A DNA stretch of 21,119 nt from Trichoplax adhaerens (lineage: Eukaryota > Placozoa > Uniplacotomia > Trichoplacea > Trichoplacidae): NCBI RefSeq assembly GCF_000150275.1, contig NW_002060953.1:939846-960964 (forward strand), read 5' to 3'. A program made the translations under genes and the position numbers. The number at the start of each line of letters is the position of its first letter. Position 1 is the first letter of the stretch. The notes under the pieces are model-generated. The model ran no database searches and was not told the origin of the DNA. It saw only the letters and a list, made by a program, of their open reading frames with translations. Shown piece by piece: positions 1-10,500 of the stretch.

Positions 1-3000
1 TTGCACTTGAGAATATCTAATTTGATTGATAATAGAAGATGCGGGTTGATTGTTACTGTTAGTAGGGAGCGATTTATTTAATATTCTAGCCATGATATAC
101 CATCGAATAGGTATAGGATTCGTAATAAATGGCAGCGATTGTACAAATGCCTTAATGATACCATGTAAACGAAGACAACATTGTCGACGCTGCTGCAGTG
201 TCGACGGAGTACTATCAAGAGGATTGCAATCAAAAATAATACCAGAAGAATAGATATGACTGGCATAAGAAGGCATGTGAGACGTCAATGTAGACACAAA
301 TTGATTAAATCGAGTACGTCCATCTTCTTCATTGGTAATACAATCGCCATGAGAAGCTACTAAAATAATAATAGGTAATGAATGCTGTGAAGGTGGTAAA
401 TCCTGTCCGTCTTCACTTTTAATGCTCACATCGACGGTACTTTGGCTTGTATGGCCAGCTATGATTGATGTAAGCCATTCTTGCATAGCTTGTAAATACG
501 TCGTTTTGAGTGATTGGTTGTTCCTTGTTGTTACCTTGTCGTTAATGTCTTGCTTAATATTAAATACTAAAATATAAATACTATTGACGGAGATAAAGGG
601 ATAATGAGTAAGATGATAGACGGCATGACCTGCGAAATCCCATATTTTAACATACTGATTTTTATCGTCTTTTTCTGTATTTTGATTTTCCATGGACGAA
701 CAGTAATATTGATCTAAGTCTCGTTTAGACTGTGGTTCTATTGCAATCTCTGTCCTTGCTATCGCTGCATCTTGCGTAACGATATTCGTTGCAGAAGAAT
801 CGACACTGTGTTGTTGCCCATTTGACACAGATGGATTATTGGTTATAATGGGTTGATCTATTGGATCCATGTCGGTTACTTGCTGAATGATGTTATCTCG
901 ACTATCGATACTTGTTAGGGCTATGTCTTGTATGACTGTCGTGACTGTATCGTCTAGTATTTCAGTCCAATCACAACCCTCTAAGTTCATAATATTATAA
1001 TATTCAGTCTCTACCATAATATCCGAATTCTCAGCCACTTGTGTTGGAGATGGACTGTTGAGTGGTTGCTTGGTAAATATTTTTCGAACAGAAGTTTTGC
1101 CCACATTGCGAGGGCCAATAAACATGCCTCGTATTAAACGATTAAAGCAATGGCCATGTTTTAATGCTTTGCTATATGCATTGTAATATTTCTTTTCTTG
1201 CAAAGCTGTAGAACAACAAAATACAGAATAGGGTTACGGTTATCCATCGCTCTCTTGTCTACTACCGTATTAAAACTCCACTTACCTTTCTCTTGTACGT
1301 CTTGATTGTTGTGACTGCCGTCGATAGTATTTGCTGGCGCTGTAACGTTGTTGGTTTGATTCGGTTGAAATAGTTCAACGATACTTTTGATCCAATTTCT
1401 CGCTATTGATGTCGGCGATTTCTGCTGCCGGAGAGCGATTTCGATATTCTTTTTGGTCATTGTAACTAGGCCATCATTTCCGCTTAAGGTTGCGATATAC
1501 AGTGACTTGTTAAAGTTATCCAGAGCCTGATCGATCTTGCCTTGGTCATGATAGACACATCCTATGTTGTGATATGAGTGCGCAACATGGGGATGATTGT
1601 GACCAAGGACTGACAATCCAATTTGCAGTGACTTGTTATGCATCTCCATAGCCTGATCGTACTTGCGTTGGTCATGATAGACACATCCTATGCTGTGATA
1701 TGACCACGCAACATGGGGATGATTGTGACCAAGGACTGCCAATCCAATTTGCAGTGACTTGTGCAACATATCCACAGCCTGATCGTACTTGCCTTGGTGA
1801 TAATAGACACATCCTATGCTGTTATATGACTGCGCAACATGGGGATGATTGTGACCAAGGACTGCCAATCGAATTTGCAGTGACTTGTTATGCATCTCCA
1901 TAGCCTGATCGTACTTGCGTTGGTCATGATAGACACATCCTATGTTGTAATATGAGTTGGCAACATGGGGATGATTGTGACCAAGGACTGCCAATCGAAT
2001 TTGCAGTGACTTGTTATGCATCTCCATAGCCTGATCGTACTTGCGTTGGTCATGATAGACACATCCTATGTTGTAATATGAGTTGGCAACATGGGGATGA
2101 TTGTGACCAAGGACTGCCAATCCAATTTGCAGTGACTTGTTATGCATATCCACAGCCTGATCGTACTTGCCTTGGTGACGATAGATAACTCCTATGTTGT
2201 TATATGAATTGGCAACATGGGGATGATTGTGACCAAGAACTGCCAATCGAATTTGCAGCGACTTGTCATACATATCCACAGCCTGATCGATCTTGCCTTG
2301 GCGATGATAGACAACTCCTATGTTATTGTATGACCACGCAACATCAGGATGATTGTGACCAAGGACTGCCAATCGAATTTGCAGTGACTTGTTATGCATC
2401 TCCACAGCCTGATCGATCTTGCCTTGGCGATGATAGACAACTCCTATGTTATTGTATGACCACGCAACATGGGGATGATTGTGACCAAGGACTGCCAATC
2501 GAATTTGCAGTGACTTGTTATGCATATCCATAGCCTGATCGTACTTGCACAAGTCCCCGTAGAGGCGCCCAATTTGATGATAACTATCGGCAAGACGAGC
2601 ATCCTTTTCGTTTAACCATTTTAATTTCATTTCCAACGATTTCTTACCGTCTTGCAGTGCTCCGTTGAAATCTTCTTGGCATCTCTTAATCTCGCTTTCT
2701 CTTTGTAAACATTGAGCCATGCTCACTTCATCTTGCAGTTTAGTAGCCACAGTTTGTCCCTTTTCACTCCATTCAACAGCTTCCTTGAATTGATATTGTA
2801 AAGTGTAAATGTCACAAAGACCAAGATAAATATCGCATGCAAGTCGATCAATATCCGCACTAGGATTCGACAACGAAGCAATCGCATCGACAGCTTGTGT
2901 ATAACAAGATAGTCCGTCCACCAACTGGAAGGCAGCCTTGCACGAGTTGCCCTTTTCGTACAGTGATTGTATACGGGTATGGTGAGGAAGCACACTCGTG

Positions 3001-3026
3001 GAAGAGACAGATTCATCATCAGCCAT
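1..3026 (-). CDS. Gene A: TPR-Roc-COR (ROCO) GTPase protein, 3' end beyond window
   Basis: Spliced model: exon 1 at 3026-1286 (580 codons plus one base), an 80-nt intron at 1285-1206 (GTAAGT...CTACAG, phase 1), and exon 2 from 1205 to the window edge, open for 401 further codons (982 residues visible). I chose the ATG at 3026 (MADDESV); the GTG in frame at 3038 is not a plausible animal start. Residues 161-496 are eight 42-residue TPRs of kinesin-light-chain type, with degenerate TPRs before and after. Roc follows: P-loop GPRNVGKT (611-618), G3 DFAG (770-773), G4-like SHGD (865-868). COR begins near 945 and is cut off. All visible GTPase motifs look intact. From the family (LRRK2, MFHAS1, DAPK1) a dimerising signalling GTPase is expected. 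From paralogs B and C, a zinc ribbon and a Death domain should lie outside the window. The ligand is unknown. Confidence 0.88.
1206..1285 (-). other. Intron 1 of gene A
   Basis: An 80-nt phase-1 intron, GTAAGT donor and TTCTACAG acceptor, splits TPR from Roc. Splicing joins AAA-G to CT-TTG and restores a continuous frame (A-L-Q-E-K-K-Y-Y) that aligns with B and C. If retained, it reads through in frame for several codons and stops soon after entering exon 2 in the wrong frame. Confidence 0.85.
1539..2546 (-). repeat. Eight tandem 126-bp TPR units in gene A
   Basis: Each unit encodes 42 residues of the pattern K[YI]DQA..MHNKSLQI.LAVLG followed by HNHPHVA.SYNNIG.VYH.QG. Eight units fit 2546-1539 exactly with no indels; a ninth, diverged unit follows. 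Units at 1861-1986 and 1987-2112 are identical, and the identity runs roughly 25 bp further left and 10 bp further right. The corresponding array in C has about four units, and the one in B has diverged units. This indicates recent expansion or homogenisation in A by unequal exchange or gene conversion. Confidence 0.93.
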
Positions 3027-3075
3027 CTTTTCCTTCACTCAATTCAAAAGTATGTTAGTGAAAGACTTGAACGAC

Positions 3076-3129
3076 AGGTTAGAGACAAATAAGATTGAAA
3101 TCAAGCTTCGTTGCAACCATGAATGACTA
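3076..3129 (-). promoter_or_regulatory. Conserved promoter-proximal block, gene A
   Basis: About 50-100 bp upstream of the gene A ATG, this stretch (with AGACAAATAA and TTGCAA) aligns with 18898-18956 upstream of gene C. It is probably 5' UTR or core promoter inherited with the duplication. No TATA box or initiator could be assigned. Confidence 0.4.
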
Positions 3130-4056
3130 ATCATCGGATCGATATTATCTCTGCGTATTCATGAGGTTATGTCGGAATGGTTGTACTTGCGTGCTAGTCG
3201 TAGTTCAACAGAACAACATCAATTATTCCATTATACACAATTTTCAAGCATCAACAAATCAACTTCTACAATATCGTCTATCAATTTCGCATGGAAGATT
3301 ATCCGAAAATCATTCAATCAATCTCTGTCAATGATTACTGAAGACAACGCTATCGGACATTCGTGTGCTGACATCAATCAATACCAAACAAAGTCCAAGG
3401 AGTAGACTAATTGACGTGTACATTAACAAAATGCACTCCATCTTACAAACAGATTATACTCGTAATCATAATAACCATCCAACAGCAATCGTTTTATTCT
3501 AATAGACAATAGCAAATGAATGCTAGCCACATCAATGATAGTGCAAAATAAGAAAGGATGCTTGTAATATAGTTTCGTTGGAGTCGTTTACCTATCTATA
3601 ATTTCTATTTTTACTTGAAATACAATGTACTGTATAATGATGGATACCCAAACGGAATAGGTCACTTACCAATAGATGTTTTAAAAATCGGCTAATAACA
3701 ACTTGATGATTTTGCTGGGACGTCGATTTAATCCTATCAATCCGACTGCGCGTTGCTTATTGCAAACAGGAGCAAGTGGATAAAAAGAGAATCGACAGGT
3801 GACATAAAACTCTACTCGGCTAAACAGCTCTATCCAACTGCATATACACTAAATACACGCTTTGATCAGCGATTACAGACTACTAACTCATTGGTTATTT
3901 CGTACCTATAAGTAGTCCTTGCAAAGTCCTGCATGAGGAAGGGCACTACTGATAACCATGAAGCTTGCTTGGCTACAAATCCCAGTTGAACCTGCGGCCA
4001 TGCCGCGCTTTTACTCTTTAGTCTCATGTGGATGATGTAATAGCTGACGGATAAAG

Positions 4057-4070
4057 GTTGCTATAGTAAC
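4057..4070. promoter_or_regulatory. RFX-type X-box upstream of gene A
   Basis: GTTGCTATAGTAAC fits the X-box consensus RYYNYY-N2-RRNRAC and is close to a perfect inverted repeat. It lies 1031 bp upstream of the gene A start codon. The following stretch (to about 4092, including TTAGGGTTT) resembles that after the X-box of C; the preceding stretch resembles that before the X-box of B. Confidence 0.6.
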
Positions 4071-5056
4071 TGCACCATTAAATTAGGGTTTTATTAATTA
4101 ACTTATGCTTTGCTAGGTCCTCTATATTATATTGCTGTACCGCGTACAGGTACTCCTCTCTTTAGTATATAGTTTATATCGCTATATTATGATCTAATGG
4201 CGACGCCTAAATTAAACTACTTAATTCAATCTATTGACGAAAAATTGAATGTATACTCAAAGCTCTCGAGGCTGACCATTGACTGAACTACTGACCTTTA
4301 AATTTCTACATTATCCATGATAGACACTTGTTGATTACTTAAATATGTGGGCTCTCTCTGCATAAGCTAGATGCACCGTAAGCGTCCACCAAAATGGGTA
4401 ATAGCCTTAAATATCGTTTAATTGTAATTCTGAATTATTAATATATACGTTAAAATATCTATACAGAACAGAGAAAAGATACTAAAGTTCATATACAATC
4501 ATCTTAGTAGGATTCTATAAAATGCTTTTTAGTAGGTGTATTTGTATAAGGCTTGTTATGAGCTGCGGCTCTCGTTTGCAAAAATTAATTTAAGGACATA
4601 TTTCTACGATCGTATTTTGTTGATAAGAAATATTCCTCATTCCGTTCTATTCAGTCTTGGTAACCCTAATCGAAAACTAAATATCCATACCAAATAATTA
4701 TTGCAATACCGCTACTTTATGCAGCGCATGAGTATAATGCACTTTATTCCTATACGATTTTTTTAGTGGGTTACTTCTCATTCTACCTTCGACACGAATC
4801 ATGTTCCAAAATGTACAGTGGGACAACTAAATATTGGTAAAGGGCTACAATTAGCGGCAAATTTATGTTATTTTTAAATAAAATTAGGTTTCTTTGCAAT
4901 GACTTGTGCATAGTCATAAGACCTTATGAAATTAAAACAGCTCTAATTTGTATTAGTTTTATTAAATACGAGTTTAAGATTAACCTACGAGTATCTTCCC
5001 TACTAAATTTCTATGTCTTGTTAGCTTAGTAAGCCGTCAATCATGTTATTTGCAAA

Positions 5057-5083
5057 AGTTCATTGGCATCATGCCAATGAACT
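5057..5083. repeat. Perfect 13-bp inverted repeat
   Basis: AGTTCATTGGCAT, one C, then ATGCCAATGAACT: 13-bp arms with a one-base centre. Each arm carries a CCAAT pentamer. It could be a cruciform or a dimeric protein site; a hairpin RNA is unlikely with so short a loop. Confidence 0.85.
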
Positions 5084-7184
5084 ATTGCATGGGTAGATAC
5101 AAGTTACCAACAAAATATCGTTCTCTCTAAGTAAGGATAGTTGACATATAATCCTTATCCATTTTCTTCTATTACAGGCATTGCAGTACAACAGGGCACT
5201 ATCCTCTCAGCACTTACGCTCGCTGCATTCTCGCGCCAAAGAAGATTCTTAGTCAACAAGTTCAGCTTTGATCTATGCTCACAGAACTCATTCTCAAGGA
5301 TAGGTAATCATTTCTACGAGCATACCTTAATAGCTTTCAACAAACAAGAGAAGTATTTTATGATCGAAGTAGAGTAAAGTAAGATCAAATTAAAATCTGA
5401 CAGGATTGGCGTGAGTACTGTTTGGCCTGATTGCAAATTGCATGCTATCGATACAAGATGCAATCCTTCATACATACTGGAAGTACTGCAAATCCATAGC
5501 AATCCTACATGATTACTACCTTAATTTTATTCAATAATTAACAATCAATGAGTTGTTAATATACGCCGTTTAAAGAAAATATTTAGTATACTTTTATAAA
5601 CTGTTTGACAAATGACAGTAAAAAATCAACGGAATACAGTAGCGCACGATGAAGATGATATCAAGCGATTCAGCAAGATGGCTTAGTTATTGGACTCATC
5701 GTCGATGATGATCGCCAATTAAACAGTGGCCAACAGTAATTTCTGCTATCGGAAGAACAATCTTCATATTAATTCAAGGAGGCTAAAAGATGTAACATAA
5801 AAAGAATCATCTACGCTTACTTCTCGTATGCACTAATTTGCACTACTTTAACATAGATGTCGAAGGCACGCTAATGTTGGCTTCAGACGATAGAGCTAAA
5901 ATGGACATGGTTAGTACTTTCATCAACTACATGGAGGAGAATTGCCAAGTCTATGCTATACATGCATGCTTACAAATTATTTCTAGTCAAAATAATATAC
6001 CAATCTCAGCTCTAAAAATGCTGCACAGTGCAAAATGGAACAGAGAATTTGGACAGTCTCCACGCTGTACTATGTAATTTTAAGTAAACTACTTCTTAAA
6101 GCTTCCTAAACTGTTTCTACATGAAGTTGATACCAATGCAATAAGTTCAAAACCAATATTGAGCAGTTAACTGGTAATATCAGGGTAACTTGCTCAACTC
6201 TGGTTAAAACAGGTGATGACATTTTACAGGTGCACTAGCTGTACTACCATCTTGTACCAAGTACTAACTCGTCTAAAATAATCAAGACAGGAGCATTCTC
6301 GTGGAAGCTGATATGCTATCGAAACTGCGATTTGATGCAGTACACTAATGTATTTTAGCTTATAAACTGTCCGTTTACTGTACAAGACTAATCAATTTCT
6401 CCATGAGGAGTACTAGAGTAGCTTGTCAAACTTGGGTAATAGCAACAAAGGTTGTACCCACTCCATGAGCAGTGGCGCTCGACGATTACAGGAAAGGTGC
6501 CAATGGTGCAATTTTAAACGAACCATAAACGGATTCTACTTGATTTTATTCATTTGATCTTCCATTTACTCAAATTATTCAAGAGTCTTTTGCTCGTTTT
6601 AGCTCATACTGTCTTGATGAAATGTCGTACAAATTGGCAGGACAAGCCTGGAGTGAGATGGAAAGTTCAAATACAGTAAAGCAATTTCGTCTTAATTTCG
6701 TACTTCGTAGCAATCATGACTAGAAGCTATTCACAGTCGATAACTGGCAATTAACTAGCTCTTCTTACAATTCATTATAGCAAACGATTTCTTTATTGTC
6801 AGGATCTTTATGACTTTCATAAAAGTAGGTTAATTTTACCGTCTGAAACAACGCCACTTTGCATAAAATAGTACAGCATGAACAAGTTTAACTCACGATT
6901 AGTACAAGCAAAAATGAATAGAAACCGTAATTAAGATACAATTTAGAATACTTTACAATTATAAATGTTTATCCTTCACCAGCAATTTGTGAGTGCTTCA
7001 TAAGTATTTAAAGTAAATTTATGATGCTTATAATGTCGTCATTTCGTTGTGCACAGGAATAAAATGTTAAAAACTTAATTTTTACATCAGCAGATTCTTA
7101 CACAAAACGTGATTGTGATGGCAAAGCTGAAAGATTGAAATCAATCACATTAAGCATTGCTAATATTGTCCATTAAATTGTTGG

Positions 7185-7190
7185 TTTATT
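7185..7190 (-). terminator. Candidate poly(A) signal of gene B
   Basis: AATAAA on the minus strand, 134 nt past the stop, the first match downstream. Gene C has one at a similar distance. Motif only; no cleavage site is visible. Confidence 0.4.
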
Positions 7191-7323
7191 TCAATCAAGG
7201 CGAAATAAAACATTATTTTCTTATAACGCTAATTATTTTGATCTTGAAAAAATGCAAATAAGCACAAATAGACCATCAATAAATTAGAATCTACACTATA
7301 GTAGACGAAAGAAGATTAGTCCT

Positions 7324-7580
7324 CTAGGAATTTTGTTCTTTTGGGATAATAATATCATTTCTGTCAATCGTTTCCAAAGCGTTCCGCAATAGATTAAGAG
7401 TAGCATTTGGGTATTTCCTTCTGTACCACTGATTAAGCGATTGGATGGCACTGTTATAGGTATGACCACGATGTTTTGCTTCGATAACCTCAGTATCAAT
7501 TGTTGGATCTAGGACTGTAGCTAATTTTGTCCAGTCTATACCAACACAACTAGCGATCGAGTGAAAATAGTTTCTAGGAT
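7324..7580 (-). other. Death-domain exon of gene B
   Basis: A 257-nt terminal exon with no start codon of its own, preceded by a CTTATAG acceptor and read in phase 1. It encodes 85 residues ending at TAG (7326-7324). The Death fold pattern is visible: W-T-K-LA-x-x-L near the start, a charged helix, L-x-x-W in the middle, A-x-L-x-x-L-R-x-AL-x-x-I-x-R-x-D at the end. It is very different in sequence from the Death exon of C. Confidence 0.8.
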
Positions 7581-10500
7581 CTATAAGGCACGAATGAATA
7601 TATTACCACATACGTCATCTTAAAATTACTAATTGAAATTATCTTATCATGGACTAGCCGAACCCGCATACCCAGCTGTGTGCTATCAATATGACTCAAT
7701 AATATAAGGAAGTACCACATGATTTAAATGTGGATACATTTGTTTTAATTTAACCTAATTCATTTCACGTATTGTTGGATACTCGCAAGTAAAGTAGTGG
7801 AGTAGTAGTTTATATGTTCTAATTATAATCTGAAATATTCGTTGGCATTCTAATTAGCTAGCAGAACTTTGTGCGATAATATCATACATAATAATCACTT
7901 CTAGTCACTATTATAATTAAATGGGCAAATTAATTACTATAATTATGAATAGAAAACGGTTTAATTGACACTTACCGTCATCTCTCACATCTATCCATCG
8001 CTCTAAAGGAATGAAATAAAGAATAGGAATAATAAATTGGCAGTTCTATGGTAGTTGAATTGAAGCAAATAGTAAAAGTGATGCACAGTAAAATGAAATG
8101 TACACCTAGAAACGGTTTACAGAGAATGCTCTCTTCCTCTTTCTCTATTTATGCGCTCTAAAACCTCTATATATGCGTGTCCTATAAAGCTATGGAACTG
8201 ATTAGCTACGATCTAAAATTAAGAACATTCTCATACTTCTGATGGTAATGAATACTTTTGATGTTACAAAGCAATTGCGGAAAAAATTCAATGAGTTCTA
8301 TATTGCCAAGTAAACAGACTATAATAGATGAACTGGCTATACCGAAAGATTGCTATCTATTTATTATTAATAAGAAATATATATAAATTATAATTAGTAA
8401 ATACTACCACTTCATCAACTATTATAGATTGTACAATAATTATTGCAACTTGAGAACTAAATTAAGATGGAGATCATTGCCACTCTACTTAATCTCGGAT
8501 GTGATTGAGCTCGATTGCATTAGTGTTTTGCTACAGATTAAGCAAAGGTGATGTTGTAATAATCTTATTGTAGTGTGTAGGAAACGTTTTAACCATCGAA
8601 CACTTGATATTACGAATAACTTAGGCTAGCGCTCTTGTCAGATACATGACGGTAAAAAAAGACGTGGCAATAACAAAGCTACTGGCTGATTTTATATCCT
8701 TACCTATCGATAACTCTTTATTATAAATCATCCAATCGTGGAGAGATTGACTAGCAAATTGCTGAGTACAATACTCGCATCGAATCCAATTGCTGTCTTC
8801 TTCTCTATATTCTTCGGCTATACTTATTTCTTCATTACACTCGTTACATTTAACGTAAAATCGGCAACGAGCCCCTTGAAATTTTATCATCCTTTTATCC
8901 ACAATGGAGATAAGCTTATTCTTGACAATATCGTGCGGCCGCTTGTTAAATATAGAATTCTTAACTTTGTCGATCACCAATTTACCAATGTCCAGCTGAT
9001 TGATTTTCTGATAGCAATATTGTAAACCAATGTAAGGCCCTTCTTTCTTAATTATCAGGTAATGATCATCATTTGCTAAATAATATTTAGCGCATTGATA
9101 ATATAATTCTACAACCTTGTTATTCCATTGTATTAAACAAGATGATAGCAGGCTGTGATAAATTCCATATGGAATATCTCCTTTCTCGTATCCGATGTAA
9201 AGCCAATCTGAGGCATGATATTTACGCAAATCAAAGGGCTTAACATTACGTGGTAACAAGTATGGAACAAAATATTGCCACTCTTCTGTAGTATCATCCA
9301 GTTCATTTCTAATACAAAATAGGATATCATAAGATTCCATGAGTTGCAATATAATTTCCTTACTATTTTCATCTAAATTAAATCGATTAAGGGCGTTATC
9401 AACGTATCTTCTTGATAATTTTCCTGTTTTATAGGCTATATTATAATCTTGCTTTGCTTGTAGACTTCCTTGTCGATGATCTTTTAATTGAATAATGGCA
9501 CGAAATATATTTAATAACCAGTCGACATTAGTTATAACCATCCCGTTATCGCCTATTTTATCACAGTAGATTACCTCTCCTAATTCGTGTAGATACATTA
9601 GCACTGCTCTCAATTCATCATAACTGTCATATAATCCACATTCTTGTGATAAGGTTACTATTTGTTGCATAGTCATAATATTACGTACTTGAGTGTCTTG
9701 AATTTGGTTAATAATAGAAGACATGCCTTGATTATGATGACTACGGATACATTTATTCAGTATTGTAGCCATAATATATCGTCGAAAAGGAAATGGTTCA
9801 TGAATAAATTGTAATGAAAACGAAAATGTCTTAATAATATGATGTAAACGATTGCAACATTCTCGGCGCTGATCTACTGCTGATGGACTGCTATCATTAA
9901 GATTGCAATTGAAAATAATATTAGAAGAGTAGATGCTGCTCGTATAAGACGGCATAGAAGAGATCAATTCATCGACATACTCATCATATCGACGATTTCG
10001 TTCTTCACTTCTGTTGTACAATCACTGTGAGAAGCTACCAGAATAATGATAGGTAAGGAAAATTCTGCATCCCTGTCATCAATATTAACGTAAACTTGGT
10101 TTCGACTGCTGTGGTAACATATTATTGATACCAGCAATTCTTGAATAGCTTGCGAATAGGTCATATTGAGTAATTGCCCTTCTCTTGTCTTAACTAGATC
10201 TTTGACACCTTGCTCAATACTAAATACAAGAAAATAAATACTATTGGAAGACCTAAATAGATATTGACAAACGTGGTAAATAGCTGGATCACTGAAATCC
10301 CATACTTTCACATATTGATTATCTTCAAATTTGTCTTTATTTTCGTTTATTCTAGGCGCATAAGATTCTGCAAAACTAAATTTAGACTCAGTCTTATTAG
10401 AAGCATCTGCTATATTATCACTACTCATAGAAGACTGCTTATCGTCATCCTTTACAATGGTTAAAGATAGATTATCTGCCATTGTTAGCTGATCTTGTTG

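Larger units (their letters stand above)
3130..7184. other. Intergenic region between B and A
   Basis: No gene could be supported over about 4 kb. It holds the X-box at 4057-4070 and an inverted repeat at 5057-5083. Short open frames on the plus strand at 3169-3405, 5141-5377 and 5838-6077 match no family I recognise. The first has no counterpart upstream of C, where the flanking DNA is homologous. The latter two sit in a less AT-rich patch with splice-like borders and are discussed as a weak candidate. I saw no tRNA, snRNA or transposon coding sequence. Confidence 0.6.
7581..8703 (-). other. Introns 2 and 3 of gene B
   Basis: Intron 2 (8703-8003, 701 nt, GTAAGG donor) and intron 3 (7975-7581, 395 nt) flank the microexon. 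Intron 2 starts with an in-frame hydrophobic reading frame to 8621. It also has a pyrimidine-rich stretch near 8130-8155 that matches one in C at 14935-14955. Intron 3 holds the conserved element 7854-7884. Confidence 0.75.

Noticed and set aside
1700-2533. Open frames on the plus strand across the TPR array with a repeating QHGDDCDQ-type peptide
   Set aside because: They are antisense to the in-register TPR repeats, and the 42-residue periodicity is that of the array. A similar shadow occurs at 18241-18453.
3027-3038. Earlier starts by GTG (gene A, 3038) and TTG (gene B, 12506)
   Set aside because: Animal nuclear genes start at ATG; in-frame ATGs at 3026 and 12476 give N-termini that align with gene C.
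3169-3405. 78-residue plus-strand open frame divergent from gene A
   Set aside because: Low-complexity S/T/N-rich peptide; the homologous region upstream of gene C has no such frame.
3960-4020. GC-richer stretch with a B-box-like GTTCAACTG on the minus strand, considered as a tRNA or small RNA
   Set aside because: No cloverleaf, no A box at the right distance, and no match to U1, U2, U4, U5 or U6 as I remember them.
10007-10017. Programmed ribosomal frameshift or tiny intron in gene B
   Set aside because: No slippery heptamer or plausible splice pair fits so short a gap, and A and C need no shift at this point.
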